64,000 nucleotides of DNA from Natranaerobius thermophilus JW/NM-WN-LF (GTDB taxonomy: Bacteria > Bacillota > Natranaerobiia > Natranaerobiales > Natranaerobiaceae). The notes below the pieces were generated by a model. The model saw nothing but the letters and a program-made list of their open reading frames with translations, was not told the origin of the DNA and ran no database searches. The translations under genes and the position numbers were made by a program. This document shows, piece by piece, positions 25,802-33,425 of this stretch. The stretch is from the NCBI RefSeq assembly GCF_000020005.1, contig NC_010718.1, positions 1,697,695 through 1,761,694 of the forward strand, read 5' to 3'. Numbering within the stretch: position 1 is the first letter of the stretch; every line of letters begins with the position of its first letter.

Positions 25802-27163
25802 TTAATTAATTATACAAGCAAATAAAGTGCTAAAAATTAATCCTATCATAACAGGAATGAAATTTTTTCTAGCTAATTCCACAGGATCTACTCCCACTAC
25901 TCCTGCCGTAGTAACTAAGCCAAAGGCCCAAGAAATCAATGTACCCCCACCTGTCCAAATAGCGCCCATCTGACCTATAGCCGCTAGAGATTCCAAATCT
26001 ACATCCACAATTCTTTCCATAGATTGAGCAAAATTCGCAGTTAAAGCGATTCCAGAAAATCCTGAACCATCTAAACCTGAAATAATTCCCAAAAACATAT
26101 TACCAAAATACAGTGTAATAGATGTTAAAGGAATTATCTCTGAAAAATATTCAGCTATATCATACAATAGAATTGGTGCGTTTTCATCAATTATTTGTTG
26201 GCTTTGATCTGATCCTATAAAGAAAAAACCCGTTATAGGAATTACTTTACCGAAAATTTTCATGGCAAATATAAATCCTTGATTTAAATAATCGGCTATT
26301 TGATCCCAAAAAGTACTTGATCCAGTCATAATGGTTATAGCAATAGTTACGATTAATGCAAAACCACCCAAAAGGGCAGTCGCTTCTTGACCCTTAATAT
26401 TTTGGGTAATCATAATGTACAAAACACTCAGCAAAGCTATTAATACAAAGGCGGATATCAAAACTCTTTTCCAAGTTAAGTTTTGAGTAGAGTGCTCTGT
26501 ATTCAATTTAGTATTTGATTTAAATTTTCCAGTTATAAAATCTTGTCTATACATAATGAAAGCTACTAATGAAGCTAAAATTCCTGCTATGGTGGAATAA
26601 AGTACTGCTTCAGAGACTATTGAACCCGGAGCTAACCCAATAGCCCGTTCACTAAAACCTGGAGCACCCTGGATAATTGGGTCACTACTTAAAGCTATTC
26701 CATGGCCTGAAATATTGATAGCTACAGCTGCTCCCATAAGAGATAAACCGGTTTTTATAGCAGCTGGTACCAATATAGCGCCAATTAAAGCTGTAGCCGG
26801 AGTGGGCCAAAAAAATATCGAAGCCAAATACATAGAAATTATCAAAACGAGGTAAGAAGTACCAGGAGATATCATCATATATTGAAAAGGACGCACAATT
26901 AATTCATCTATTCCTAGAGACCTGATAGCAGAAATCATGGCAGTCATCATAGCAATTAATAAAATCAAATCAAGTAATTTTGAACTAGCCGTTAAAAAAG
27001 CCCAAAAAATTGTTTGAATACCTTGAAGGACTGAAAGGTCGTGATAAACAAACCCCATGATAAAAGTTCCTATTATACATATGAGTGTTACATTTTTACG
27101 AAAACACATAGCTAAAATAACTAAAGCTATTATCCCTAAATACATCAAGTGAAAGCCCGACAT
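25802..27163 (-). CDS. Integral membrane transporter, ion-transporter superfamily type
   Basis: A 453-residue protein with about 12 hydrophobic segments. The architecture, with two related halves, a WPTPATALIGAILVP segment near 120 and SSDPIIQGAPG near 160, resembles anion/proton or sodium antiporter families of the ion transporter superfamily (GntP, DcuC, NhaC-like). I cannot name the substrate. The segment LDGSGFSGIAL in the second half may be the repeat counterpart. The ATG has AAGGAG before it. It stands 51 bases before rluB on the same strand, without an obvious functional link. In a salt-adapted organism a sodium-coupled organic anion carrier is a reasonable but unproven guess. Confidence 0.65.
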   Translation of the reverse strand: MSGFHLMYLGIIALVILAMCFRKNVTLICIIGTFIMGFVYHDLSVLQGIQTIFWAFLTASSKLLDLILLIAMMTAMISAIRSLGIDELIVRPFQYMMISPGTSYLVLIISMYLASIFFWPTPATALIGAILVPAAIKTGLSLMGAAVAINISGHGIALSSDPIIQGAPGFSERAIGLAPGSIVSEAVLYSTIAGILASLVAFIMYRQDFITGKFKSNTKLNTEHSTQNLTWKRVLISAFVLIALLSVLYIMITQNIKGQEATALLGGFALIVTIAITIMTGSSTFWDQIADYLNQGFIFAMKIFGKVIPITGFFFIGSDQSQQIIDENAPILLYDIAEYFSEIIPLTSITLYFGNMFLGIISGLDGSGFSGIALTANFAQSMERIVDVDLESLAAIGQMGAIWTGGGTLISWAFGLVTTAGVVGVDPVELARKNFIPVMIGLIFSTLFACIIN

Positions 27164-27271
27164 CTCTAGAACTCCTTATTTAAATGATGCTTATCCCCTT
27201 ATACTCCCTACTAAAAAATATGTGAGATGCGGGTAAAGGATTCTTGAAAGTCTAAATTTAGCCATAAATAA

Positions 27272-27313
27272 TAAGGCCACCAAAGCCTTAAAAATAAGCT
27301 TTGATGGCCTTTG
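27272..27313 (-). terminator. Terminator after ridA
   Basis: AAGGCCACCAAAGC pairs with GCTTTGATGGCCTT with a single mismatch, across a loop of about ten bases, 20 bases past the ridA stop. The rest of the gap up to 27163 is AT-rich, and no named feature was seen. Confidence 0.8.
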
Positions 27314-27333
27314 TATTAATTGTGAGTCATTCT

Positions 27334-27804
27334 TTATTCTTCGATTTCTACTATCATATCAACTTCAACTGGGCTATTTAACGGCAATTCACTAACACCC
27401 ACGGCAGCTCTTGAATGTTCCCCTACTTCGCCAAAAACTTCACCTAAAAAGTCACTTGAGCCGTTTATTACCTGAGGCTGTTTATTAAATCCAGATTCGC
27501 TACTTACATATCCGGTGACCTTAACTATTTTCTTGATTTTTGATAAATCTCCGATTTCACCTTTTACTACACTTAAACAATTAATGGTGCAAAGTTTAGC
27601 AGCTTCATAAGCATCCTCTAAACTAACCTCTCCTCCAACTTTTCCTTCATACTGCAAGTTACCTTGTACTAAAGGTATTTGTCCGGACACAAACACCATA
27701 TTTCCTGATTTGACTGATGGTACGTATGAAGCTACAGGCTTTGGTGGTTCTGGTAGTTCAATCCCCAGTTCTTGTAACTTTTTTTCTGGATTTGGTTTAT
27801 TCAA
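27334..27804 (-). CDS. RidA family enamine/imine deaminase
   Basis: A RidA/YjgF family protein of the longer type (156 residues). It has the GNMVFVSGQIPL strand early, the long DAYEAAKLCTINCL helix and the RAAVGVSELP segment near 135, where the conserved Arg of active RidA proteins lies. The expected role is hydrolysis of reactive enamines from amino acid metabolism. The start is TTG, with AGGAGG eight bases upstream; the longer frame has no comparable site. It follows spmB on the same strand by about 70 bases and ends at a terminator, so it may be expressed with the spore maturation genes. Confidence 0.88.
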   Translation of the reverse strand: MNKPNPEKKLQELGIELPEPPKPVASYVPSVKSGNMVFVSGQIPLVQGNLQYEGKVGGEVSLEDAYEAAKLCTINCLSVVKGEIGDLSKIKKIVKVTGYVSSESGFNKQPQVINGSSDFLGEVFGEVGEHSRAAVGVSELPLNSPVEVDMIVEIEE

Positions 27805-27874
27805 TATGTAGACCTCCTTTATTATTTTTTGCATAGTTAATTTTATCAATTTGGTTGGATTTTCTCAAATATAT

Positions 27875-28408
27875 TTAAGTAAAAACTGCAAGGCAAATAA
27901 ACACTGAAACTATAAAACCTACAAAATCCCCCACTAGGCCTACTCCCATGGCATGTCTAGTTTTTTTAATTCCAACGGCTCCGAAATATACAGTTAATAC
28001 AAAAAGAGTTGTATCAGTACTTCCTTGCATTGTGGAAGCGATTCGTCCTACTAGAGAATCTGGTCCATGACTGTGAATTAATTCTGTAGTCATTGCGAAA
28101 GTACTAGATCCAGAAATCGGTCTCATTAATGCCAAGGGGACAACTTCTGTAGGAATATTAAATGTATCCATAACAGGCTCTATGATTTCTAAGATAAAAT
28201 CCATACCACCACTGGCTCTAAAAATACCGAGAGCACTTAACATAGCCACTAAAGAAGGGATTAATTTAACTGATGTCTCAAAACCTTCTTTAGCACCTTC
28301 TATAAAAACATCGAAGACATTTATCTTCTTAAAATAACCATACAGAAGGGTGATGGTTATCATTGCAGGAACTGCCCATTTTGAAATAAAGTTAACAACT
28401 TCAAACAC
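27875..28408 (-). CDS. spmB: Spore maturation protein B
   Basis: SpmB is a membrane protein with about four segments, needed together with SpmA for proper spore core dehydration in B. subtilis. It matches the family in length (177) and in the PISGSSTFAMT and GSTDTTLFVLTVYFGAVG segments of the nucleoside-recognition (Gate) type domain. The start is GTG, with AGGAGG seven bases upstream. It comes 15 bases after spmA in a dacB-spmA-spmB operon identical in order to B. subtilis. Confidence 0.95.
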   Translation of the reverse strand: MFEVVNFISKWAVPAMITITLLYGYFKKINVFDVFIEGAKEGFETSVKLIPSLVAMLSALGIFRASGGMDFILEIIEPVMDTFNIPTEVVPLALMRPISGSSTFAMTTELIHSHGPDSLVGRIASTMQGSTDTTLFVLTVYFGAVGIKKTRHAMGVGLVGDFVGFIVSVFICLAVFT

Positions 28409-28423
28409 GGATTAGCCTCCTAT

Positions 28424-28999
28424 TCAGCTAAACTTTTGGGCAATTTTATCCGTAACAATAGCTGCTAAGGATGAACAAAAAGTAGCTATTACAGTAGTAC
28501 CAACAATCTCAGCTGGTTCTTTTGAATCCGCTGCACTTCGGATCCCAATTACTGCTGTTGGAATTAAGGTTAAACTTGATGTATTTACAGCCAAAAATGT
28601 ACACATTGCATTAGTAGCTTCTTCTTTTTTCTCATTTAACTCTTGTAATTGTTCCATAGCTTTGATTCCAAAGGGGGTTGCTGCATTCCCCATACCCAGT
28701 AAATTTGCGCTCATATTCATTAAAATTAAGTTCATGGCAGGATGATCTCTTGGTACACTAGGAAATAATAATCTCGCTAAAGGGGTTAGGGCTTTATTGA
28801 TTAAATTTATCAAGCCTGATCTTTCAATTATTTTCATAATTCCTAACCAAAAAGTCATAATACTAATAAGTCCGATGGCCAAGCTCACTGCTTGATCTGC
28901 AGAATCAAAAAGAGCTTGAGTAACTTCTTCTACATTGTCATTAATAAAAGCAAAAATAAAACCACCTATTATAAAGGTGAGCCATATAATATTTATCAA
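28424..28999 (-). CDS. spmA: Spore maturation protein A
   Basis: Partner of SpmB in spore core dehydration. It is a 191-residue membrane protein with the nucleoside-recognition type domain: TFWLGIMKIIERSGL near 50 and NMSANLLGMGNAATPFGIKAM near 95-115, a hallmark of the family. The TTG start is preceded by GGGGTGAG, and the gene lies 15 bases after dacB. These SpmAB proteins are thought to be part of a transport or signalling step in the forespore envelope, but the substrate is unknown. Confidence 0.95.
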   Translation of the reverse strand: MINIIWLTFIIGGFIFAFINDNVEEVTQALFDSADQAVSLAIGLISIMTFWLGIMKIIERSGLINLINKALTPLARLLFPSVPRDHPAMNLILMNMSANLLGMGNAATPFGIKAMEQLQELNEKKEEATNAMCTFLAVNTSSLTLIPTAVIGIRSAADSKEPAEIVGTTVIATFCSSLAAIVTDKIAQKFS

Positions 29000-29014
29000 A
29001 TCTACTCACCCCAT

Positions 29015-30178
29015 TTATGGCAGAAATCTTCTGTAAAAGGGTTCATCAACTTCTTTTGAAGTTAAAAGTTCAGTTTCAGCTAAAGTGCATTTGCCAGATA
29101 ATATTTGCAACGTACCTATCTCTTCTCCTTTCTCCAAAGGAGCTTGTAATTTTTTGGGAATTTTTATATGATAGTTTAAATCTCGATACTCCTGTGATTC
29201 TAAAGGTAAAACAATTTCACTACCAGCTACCACAGGAACAGTTGAATATTTCCCTTTTTCCACCGGAACTTCCCGCACTAATTGTCCTTTTTGAATTACC
29301 TGTTTCTCATTAAATTGATATATTCCGTACTCAAGTAAGTTTTCTGCATCTTGATACATTTTTGGAGCCTTTAAAACTGTTCCCACTACCTGCCTTTCAT
29401 CTTTTGTTCCTGAAAAAATGAGACATCTTCCAGCAGCTTCTGTCCATCCAGTTTTAACACCGTCGGCTTCACTCAACTCATCCAACAGTTTATTATCATT
29501 GTTTAAGTATCTCCAGTCAGCATCTCCTTTTTCCCAAGGAATAAGTTTTTCCTTGGTACTTACAATTTCAGCAAACTTACTTTTCTTTAGAGCTTCTTTA
29601 GCAATAATAGTCATATCATAAGCCGTGGAATAATGATTGTCGGAAGGTAAACCATGAGGATTTTGAAAGTTTGTATTTTTCGCTCCCAGGGATTCAGCTC
29701 TGTCCGTCATATTTCGTGCGAAACTTTCTATATCACCATCAATGTGTTCCGCAATGGCATGTGCCGCATCATTGCCCGATTCTAGCATTAATCCATACAA
29801 CATAGCTTCTAGAGTTAACTGTTCATCTTCCTGTAAGTAAATTGAAGACCCTTCCACCTCTGAAGCAGCTTCACTGGCTGTCACTACTTCGTTTAAATTA
29901 CCACGTTCTAAAGATAATAAAGCTGTCATTACCTTTGTAGTACTCGCCATAGGTAATTGTTTATGACTATTTTGTTCGTATAGAACTCTACCAGTTTTGA
30001 CATCAACTAAACATGCGCTAGTGGCTGTAATTTCTTCTTCTAGTTCTTCTATTTCTTTTAGCTCATATAAATCTTCTTCGGGTAGAGCATTAGTCAAATT
30101 GGAATTAGCCAATACCAGTAATCCAATAATTAAACCAGCTATTAATTTAACTAGTACTGGTTCATGCTTCACAGGCAT
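29015..30178 (-). CDS. dacB: D-alanyl-D-alanine carboxypeptidase, PBP5* type
   Basis: Removes terminal D-Ala from cortex peptidoglycan stem peptides and so limits cross-linking during sporulation. The signal sequence is at about 10-32. The three penicillin-binding motifs are visible: SxxK in MASTTKVM (about 80), SGN in LESGNDAAH (about 135) and KTG in DGVKTGWTE. A C-terminal PBP5-type beta domain follows. Length (387) matches B. subtilis DacB, and the downstream spmA-spmB confirm the assignment over the paralogue dacF at 42216. AAGGAG precedes the ATG. The reading ends 15 bases before spmA. Confidence 0.93.
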   Translation of the reverse strand: MPVKHEPVLVKLIAGLIIGLLVLANSNLTNALPEEDLYELKEIEELEEEITATSACLVDVKTGRVLYEQNSHKQLPMASTTKVMTALLSLERGNLNEVVTASEAASEVEGSSIYLQEDEQLTLEAMLYGLMLESGNDAAHAIAEHIDGDIESFARNMTDRAESLGAKNTNFQNPHGLPSDNHYSTAYDMTIIAKEALKKSKFAEIVSTKEKLIPWEKGDADWRYLNNDNKLLDELSEADGVKTGWTEAAGRCLIFSGTKDERQVVGTVLKAPKMYQDAENLLEYGIYQFNEKQVIQKGQLVREVPVEKGKYSTVPVVAGSEIVLPLESQEYRDLNYHIKIPKKLQAPLEKGEEIGTLQILSGKCTLAETELLTSKEVDEPFYRRFLP

Positions 30179-30247
30179 GAACTCAACTCCTTATTTTTTA
30201 AGCTATATTTCTGATTTTAAATATATTAACTATTATAAAAAAATATG

Positions 30248-30271
30248 CCCTCGAGTCATTGAACTCGAGGG
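30248..30271 (-). terminator. Terminator overlapping the gerW stop
   Basis: CCCTCGAGT and ACTCGAGGG form a perfect nine-base stem with a six-base loop; the minus strand continues with ATATTTTTTTA. The stop codon of gerW is within it. Confidence 0.9.
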
Positions 30272-30720
30272 TCATTAGGAGAATCCGGATTGGTATTTGT
30301 ACCTTCCTGTGAATTTTGGTCTTCATCACTCTGAGAGGTCATTGATTTTATAGAATCAAATAAATTCGGTGCCACATCTATAAGTCTATCCCATAGAGGA
30401 TAGTCATCTACAGTAAGAAGTCTTACCTGATCATCTCCTACTACTAAGAAAGCCACGGGTTGAACAGAAACTCCTGCTCCACTGCCACCTCCAAATGGTA
30501 ATGAATCGCTATTATCTTGTGGTTTTTGTTCATTCTGTGTTTCAAACTCGCTTCCTCCTGCAGCAAATCCAAAACTAACTCTTGATATTGGAATAATCAC
30601 TTTTCCATCAGGTGTTTCTACTGCATCTCCTACAATTGTATTAACTTCAACCATACCTTTAATACTTTCCATAGCCGTTTTCATCAAGCTTTGTATGGGG
30701 TGCTCTTGGTGATCTTCCAT
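30256..30720 (-). CDS. gerW: GerW family sporulation protein (YtfJ)
   Basis: A forespore protein of spore formers, required in B. subtilis for normal germination. It has the HPIQSLMKTAMESIKGM start, the PISRVSFGFAAGG segment and the glycine-rich GGGSGAGVSVQPVAFLVV stretch that define the family (YtfJ). A short Gln/Glu/Asp-rich insertion at about 77-92 and an Asn/Asp/Pro-rich tail are local features. Length is 154. AAGGAGG stands before the ATG. It overlaps the upstream DUF2953 gene by 37 bases, as ytfI and ytfJ are neighbours in B. subtilis. Confidence 0.93.
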   Translation of the reverse strand: MEDHQEHPIQSLMKTAMESIKGMVEVNTIVGDAVETPDGKVIIPISRVSFGFAAGGSEFETQNEQKPQDNSDSLPFGGGSGAGVSVQPVAFLVVGDDQVRLLTVDDYPLWDRLIDVAPNLFDSIKSMTSQSDEDQNSQEGTNTNPDSPNDPRVQ

Positions 30721-31340
30721 TGATAAATCCTCCTTTTGATTTCGTATACAAGATTACTGATTCCAATCATTACAAAATGAATTCCCCTCATGCTAAAAAC
30801 AAACTCTGTCTCCATTTCAAAACAGCTAAAATCGTAGTTGGGATTCAACTGATAAAATTTGTCATAATCACGGCTTTTATGCATTTTTTTTAACAGGAAT
30901 TCTAAATTGCCTAAAAAAATCCAAGCCAAACCTCCTACAATTCCAGTTTGAAATGCATTTTGTAGACCAAAATTAACTTTCACACTTAGCTTGTGTAATC
31001 TAGCGTATTTTAAAAATATATTAGAAAATATCTTTGCTTTAGCAATTTTGTGCGTAAATTGATTCATTTGTTGCATTGGTGAGGGCTGTTGAAACTTTAG
31101 CTTTGTGCCTGATTCTATTCTTTGTTTTTCACTTGAGAGTTTAACTTCTGTTGAAACTTGTTTTCCTTTTTTTCGAAAGTAAGGTATCCTGAAATTAAAG
31201 CCAAGGGAATTTCGAAATAAACCAATCCGTGCGTATAAATCCTCTCTCGTTGAGTTTTTGACAAAAACTATACTCACGAAAATTGGGCAGATTAAACAAG
31301 TCAAGTACAGTGCCGGGATAATTAACAATAAATATTTCAT
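30684..31340 (-). CDS. DUF2953 protein (YtfI-like)
   Basis: A 218-residue protein with an N-terminal membrane segment (about 2-25) and another hydrophobic part near 128-145; the rest is basic. The GLAWIFLG and NPNYDFSCFEMETEF segments, as well as the position directly before gerW, fit DUF2953 (B. subtilis YtfI). Function is unknown, probably linked to spore development because of the conserved pair. The ATG follows GTAGGTGAG. The basic character of this protein contrasts with acidic neighbours. Confidence 0.82.
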   Translation of the reverse strand: MKYLLLIIPALYLTCLICPIFVSIVFVKNSTREDLYARIGLFRNSLGFNFRIPYFRKKGKQVSTEVKLSSEKQRIESGTKLKFQQPSPMQQMNQFTHKIAKAKIFSNIFLKYARLHKLSVKVNFGLQNAFQTGIVGGLAWIFLGNLEFLLKKMHKSRDYDKFYQLNPNYDFSCFEMETEFVFSMRGIHFVMIGISNLVYEIKRRIYQWKITKSTPYKA

Positions 31341-31411
31341 TTAATTCTCACCTACAAAGACAGGGATTATCTTCCTATTTATTATAATAACCAAATTATA
31401 GGAAAATATAA

Positions 31412-31448
31412 AAAACTCTTCCAAATCATATTATGATTGGAAGAGTTT
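31412..31448 (-). terminator. Terminator at the end of scpB
   Basis: AAACTCTTCCAA and TTGGAAGAGTTT are complementary around a central AT-rich pairing (ATCATAT/ATGAT). It lies exactly at the scpB stop and continues with T-rich sequence on the minus strand. Confidence 0.85.
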
Positions 31449-31998
31449 AATTGTTTTCGGTATATTGATTGTCAAATAAAGTTTGTGAAAAATCTTCCGG
31501 TCTAGGAAGTTCTTCAATAGAGTTCAATCCGAAATGTAATAAAAATTTATCAGTAGTTCCAAAAAGTATAGGTTTACCTGGGACATCCTTTCTTCCTACA
31601 GATCTAATCAGTTCTCTTTCCATTAACGAGTATAAGACCCGATCAACTCTTACTCCTCTAATTTCTTCGATCTCAACTCTAGTTATTGGTTGTCGATAAG
31701 CAATTATTGCTAAGGTTTCTAGTGCAGCCTGACTCAATCCCCTTTGAGATTCGTTACCCATCATTTTTTTAATATACGGGTTTAATTCCGGTTTTGTTGT
31801 TAATTGATACCCACCAGCCACCTGTGTAATTTGCAGTCCAGATTTTGATTCATTTAGATCTGATTGTAAATCTTTAATTACTTCTCTGATCATAGCTTGA
31901 TCTTTCTCAATAATTCTAGCAAGTTCTTGTAGTGAAACTGCTTCACCTTTTGCAAATAATATTCCTTGAATAATCCCTTTAAGTTCTTCGCCTTTCAA
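31447..31998 (-). CDS. scpB: Segregation and condensation protein B
   Basis: Winged-helix partner of the SMC-ScpA condensin that organises the chromosome. It has the LKGIIQGILFAKGEAVS start, the typical QLTTKPELNPYIKKM segment and the second winged helix SQAALETLAIIAYRQPITRVEIEEIRG in pieces. Length is 183. The start is TTG with GGAGGG about eight bases upstream; a longer reading frame carries no such site. It comes 26 bases after scpA. The operon order scpA-scpB is the usual one. Confidence 0.95.
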   Translation of the reverse strand: MKGEELKGIIQGILFAKGEAVSLQELARIIEKDQAMIREVIKDLQSDLNESKSGLQITQVAGGYQLTTKPELNPYIKKMMGNESQRGLSQAALETLAIIAYRQPITRVEIEEIRGVRVDRVLYSLMERELIRSVGRKDVPGKPILFGTTDKFLLHFGLNSIEELPRPEDFSQTLFDNQYTENN

Positions 31999-32024
31999 TA
32001 CACTCTCCCTCCACCAAAATAAAT

Positions 32025-32759
32025 TTAAGACAATTCGATCCACAATGGACTTTTTATTCCCTGTTGTGAAACTGAAAGTTTACCTTCTTTTACAAGATCT
32101 AATAAAGCTATGAAAGTTGCGATAATTTCTAAACGAGTTGGGAATTGTTCAAACAATTCTTGAAAATGCATAGTCTGCTTTTCTCTATTTTTCAATAGTT
32201 TCATTAACACATCCTTCTGTTCTGATATCGATACTTCATTAGTGTCTATAGTCTCAACCTTATTATCTAAAGCCTGTTTTTTTAGTACATTCTGAAATGC
32301 TTTTAGTAAATCATGCATACCGACATTCCCAATGGGAATTTCCTCTTGTTCCTGAAAAGGAATTTTAGGTTGTTCTCTCCAGTATACCTGAAATCTTTCT
32401 TGTTCTTTTTCTTTAAGATGATAAGCTATTTCTTTGAAATAGCGATATTCCATAATCTTAGTCAACAGCTCTTCCTTGGGGTCTGTTTCTTCTTCATCTT
32501 CAGTTTCTTTATTAGTCTGTTTAGGAAGAAGCTCTCTTGATTTCAATTCCATTAATCTAGCAGCCATAACCAGAAATTCACTGGCAATTTCCAAGTTGAA
32601 TCTTTCCCATTCTTCTAAATAAGATAAGTATTGGTCAGTTATCTCTGATATGGATATATCATATATGTCTACTTCCGCTTTTTTAACCAGGTGATATAAA
32701 AGATCCAAAGGACCTTCAAAATTAGGTAAAGAAACCTGGTATTTCAAAGTCACCACCAC
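32025..32759 (-). CDS. scpA: Segregation and condensation protein A
   Basis: Kleisin subunit of bacterial condensin, bridging SMC heads and binding ScpB. It has the family start FEGPLDLLYHLVKKAEVDIYDI in pieces, a helical N-terminal domain, an acidic, variable middle (about 85-100) and a C-terminal winged helix with TFIALLDLVKEGKLSVSQ. Length (244) is normal. The start region is a run of GTG codons after AGGTGG; the exact start, GTG at 32759 or a TTG four codons later, is uncertain. It is three bases from the site-2 protease gene upstream. Confidence 0.95.
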   Translation of the reverse strand: MVVTLKYQVSLPNFEGPLDLLYHLVKKAEVDIYDISISEITDQYLSYLEEWERFNLEIASEFLVMAARLMELKSRELLPKQTNKETEDEEETDPKEELLTKIMEYRYFKEIAYHLKEKEQERFQVYWREQPKIPFQEQEEIPIGNVGMHDLLKAFQNVLKKQALDNKVETIDTNEVSISEQKDVLMKLLKNREKQTMHFQELFEQFPTRLEIIATFIALLDLVKEGKLSVSQQGIKSPLWIELS

Positions 32760-32762
32760 CTG

Positions 32763-33425
32763 TTATATCAACTGAAAAGGTAAATACAAGATAGATAATA
32801 TAATTATGGTTAGAGGCCACAAAATTGCTCTAATGGCCCCGGAAACAATTAGTAGTATTAAGATTATAAAACCATACTGGTCTAAATAATTAAAGTACTC
32901 TTCAAATCTTCTTGGTACTATTGCTCGCAAGATTCTCGACCCATCCAATGGAGGAACCGGGAGCAAATTAAAAATCGCCAAAAAAATATTAAACAAGACA
33001 ATATAATATAAGACAGGATGATTGTAATTCGGATTCAAAGCAACACCGGGACCAATACCACCAAGTCCCTGTGTAAATCTCAAATAAAAGTCAGATACGC
33101 CCAAAAATATAAAAGCCATAATAAGATTGCTAACAGGTCCTGCCAGTGAAACAAGTAACATCCCATGTCGCATATCAACATCTCTTCTAAAATTTACTGG
33201 ATTTACAGGAACAGGTTTAGCCCATCCAAACCCAGCAATGGCAACCATTAGAAAACCTATGGGATCCAAGTGATCTAATGGATTTAAAGTTAACCGCCCT
33301 TGGGCTTTAGCGGTCTCATCACCTAAATAATAGGCTATTCTACCATGAGAGTATTCATGAACAGTTAAAGCAATTAAAAGTGCCGGAATTATATGCAAAA
33401 TGTCTCCTATAAATATATTATCCAT
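32763..33425 (-). CDS. Site-2 protease family membrane metalloprotease (M50)
   Basis: An intramembrane-type zinc metalloprotease. The HEYSH motif (HExxH, about residue 22-26) sits in the first hydrophobic segment, and NLLPVPPLDGSRIL provides the conserved N-x-x-P-x-P-x-x-D-G motif of the third zinc ligand. A PLDHLDPIGFLM segment precedes the core. Length is 220 with five or six membrane segments, the small RseP/SpoIVFB-like form without PDZ or CBS domains. The ATG at 33425 is chosen on AGGAG. It overlaps the CCA gene by eight bases and precedes scpA, a common Firmicute order. Its substrate is unknown. Confidence 0.93.
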   Translation of the reverse strand: MDNIFIGDILHIIPALLIALTVHEYSHGRIAYYLGDETAKAQGRLTLNPLDHLDPIGFLMVAIAGFGWAKPVPVNPVNFRRDVDMRHGMLLVSLAGPVSNLIMAFIFLGVSDFYLRFTQGLGGIGPGVALNPNYNHPVLYYIVLFNIFLAIFNLLPVPPLDGSRILRAIVPRRFEEYFNYLDQYGFIILILLIVSGAIRAILWPLTIIILSILYLPFQLI

